Shown piece after piece: positions 62,811-64,000 of a stretch of 64,000 nt of DNA. The number at the start of each line of letters is the position of its first letter. The stretch's first letter is position 1. Under the pieces are notes generated by a model. That model was not told the DNA's origin. It worked only from the letters and a program-made list of their open reading frames with translations, and did not search any database. Position numbers and translations under genes: made by a program. This stretch comes from Ichthyophis bannanicus. Its lineage: Eukaryota; Chordata; Amphibia; Gymnophiona; Ichthyophiidae. The stretch spans positions 2,976,001 through 3,040,000 of the forward strand of contig JAWIIG010000038.1 of the NCBI GenBank assembly GCA_033557465.1, read 5' to 3'.

Positions 62811-63542
62811 CGGTTAGATGAGGCTTTAGCACTGCTTGAGAAGCTAACTGCACCAGGCGAAGGCAATGTGCCTGGGGAAGATAGGCCTTTGCCTTTGTGG
62901 TATAGCTCCTATGAACTCTAAAGACTGAGTGGGAGTTAGACTGGATTTTGGGATGTTTATTACCAGTCCTAAATACTGAAGGATACGCATTGTGCAGGAT
63001 AGAGAAGTCCTGGCCTCTGACTCTGTTGGGGCTCGAATGAGCCAGTCGTCTAAGTAGAGGAAGACGAATATGCCTAGAGTGCGGAGAAATGCTGCTACAA
63101 CAGCCATGCATTTCGTGAACACCCTTGGTGCTGAGGCCAGGCCAAAAGGAAGCACCCTGTATTGGTAGTGCTTTTCCTGAAAAAGGAACCGAAGGAACCT
63201 TCTGTGAGTTGGATGGATGAGAACATGGGTGTACGCATCCTTGAGATCTACAGAACAAAGCCAATCCTGACTCTGAAGGTATGGCAGCAGAGATCCGAGA
63301 GAAATCATTTTGAATTTCTCCTTGACAAGGAATTTGTTCAATTCTCTGAGGTCTAAGATAGGTCTGTAACCCCCTGTTTTCTTTGGAATAAGGAAATAAG
63401 GGGAATAGAACACTGTACCCTGTTGATGAAGGGGTAATTCTTCTATTGCCCCTTGGGCAAGAAGGATAGCGACCTCCTGACCTAACAGGTTGATGAGAGA
63501 GGTCGGAGAATTGAACTGCTTTACTATTGTGTGAGGGGGCAT
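62806..63542 (-). pseudogene. DIRS-E reverse transcriptase
   Basis: A 232-codon frame with all RT palm motifs: FYSPYFLIPKKTGGYRPIL, LRELNKFLVKEKF, SVDLKDAYTHVLIHPTH (A), LPFGLASAPRVFTKCMAVV (B) and FLYLDDWLIRA (C). It ends in a shift near 62900 at the thumb (SLTPTQSLEFIGA). RT catalytic residues are intact. Confidence 0.84.
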
Positions 63543-63699
63543 GCTTTGAAAAATGAAGCTTGTACCCCTCCTTTATGATGGAGAGTGTCCAGTGCTCTGC
63601 TGTTATTTGCCGCCATCTGGGGGCAAAATGACATAACCTTCCTGGAATGGTGGAAGGTTCTGGTCCCCCGAGAACCAGGAAGGCTAAGTTCTCTAGATG

Positions 63700-64000
63700 A
63701 GAGTCAAAGGCCCTGTGGAGGCTGAGCCTGCTGGGCCGGTTGAGGCCTAGCAGCCTTTACTTTCTTCTGTTTGGGTGGTTGCTGACCTTTCCTGGCAAGC
63801 TGACCTGCAGAACGTCCCTGCTGAACATAAGCAGGATAAAATCTTTTCTTTTTAGAAAAGAATGGTTTCTTGAACAATTTCTTTCTAGCAGGATCAGCAG
63901 TGGACTTGGATAATCTATCCAAGGTGGAATTTTCAGCATCCATTTCATTGGCCTTTTTCTGCCAATCTTTACCAAACAGGTTCTCACCAGTACAAGGGAT
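63700..64000 (-). pseudogene. DIRS-E gag, C-terminal end
   Basis: Basic C-terminal tail: KKLFKKPFFSKKKRFYPAYV and QQPPKQKKVKAARPQPAQQA. Just above, CTGENLFGKD-type sequence (from tctcaccagtacaaggg at 63980). It continues beyond the window. Confidence 0.75.

Larger units (their letters stand above)
60259..64000 (-). mobile_element. DIRS-E: DIRS element, runs past the window end
   Basis: Begins agcatagttactcacctgta. Minus-strand recombinase, RNase H, RT and the end of gag are present; most of gag and the 5' ITR lie beyond 64000. It is closest in sequence to DIRS-D. Confidence 0.88.

Noticed and set aside
1..64000. CRISPR array, bacterial operon or rRNA genes
   Set aside because: No regularly spaced short repeats, no Shine-Dalgarno-led gene strings and no rRNA-like sequence; splice sites and retrotransposons show vertebrate DNA.

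Overview
This is vertebrate nuclear DNA, very probably from an amphibian with a large, transposon-rich genome. A caecilian is my best guess, from the dominance of DIRS (tyrosine-recombinase) retrotransposons together with CR1 and L2 LINEs; this is inference, not a match. No bacterial-type gene, rRNA gene or CRISPR array is visible. The only host gene I can support is a RASGRF2 orthologue (Ras/Rac exchange factor) on the minus strand. Three small coding exons at 59748-59814, 40959-41095 and 20042-20124 encode consecutive parts of the second PH domain and the stretch after it. All three have consensus splice sites and mutually compatible codon phases. The remaining ~99% of the window is intron of that gene, filled by mobile elements.

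Layout. 1-2060: LTR-like repeat and purine-rich body. 2139-2333: scrap of a gag-only DIRS. 2334-18569: plus-strand DIRS-A, broken in its gag by a near full-length CR1 (about 2804-14620, minus). That CR1 is itself broken by gag-only DIRS-B (5244-12072), which is broken by an LTR-like insert (about 6422-8270). 20042-20124: RASGRF2 exon C. About 20276-23160: DNA transposon with diverged terminal inverted repeats and a zinc-finger/transposase-like gene. 23351-24268: 0.9-kb mini-DIRS. 24619-24687: Harbinger-like MITE fragment. 24688-35035: endogenous retrovirus remnant split by DIRS-F (26759-32679) and carrying a tRNA-derived SINE. 35337-40311: second gag-only DIRS (DIRS-B2). 40383-40832: MITE. 40959-41095: exon B. 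41385-47162: near-complete DIRS-C. 47622-57218: DIRS-D, interrupted by an L2 fragment and by a 5'-truncated CR1 that carries a 441-bp-arm palindrome. 57225-58263: separated direct repeat. 58681-59130: MITE and hAT-like end. 59748-59814: exon A. 60000-60101: MITE. 60259-64000: DIRS-E, running off the window.

The DIRS elements share one architecture: inverted terminal repeats (ITRs), gag, then RT-RNase H, then tyrosine recombinase, and an internal complementary region (ICR). One ITR carries a ~27-nt extension. The ICR is the reverse complement of the two element ends joined together. An uninterrupted CR1 copy in this window serves as an empty site and shows that DIRS-B inserted with no target-site duplication. 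Most DIRS reading frames are damaged; the best-preserved are the DIRS-C recombinase and the DIRS-B Gag. All six large minus-coding DIRS copies are sense with respect to RASGRF2. Their 3' ends carry a consensus 5' splice-donor motif (CAG|GTRAGT), which is the least expected signal I found.
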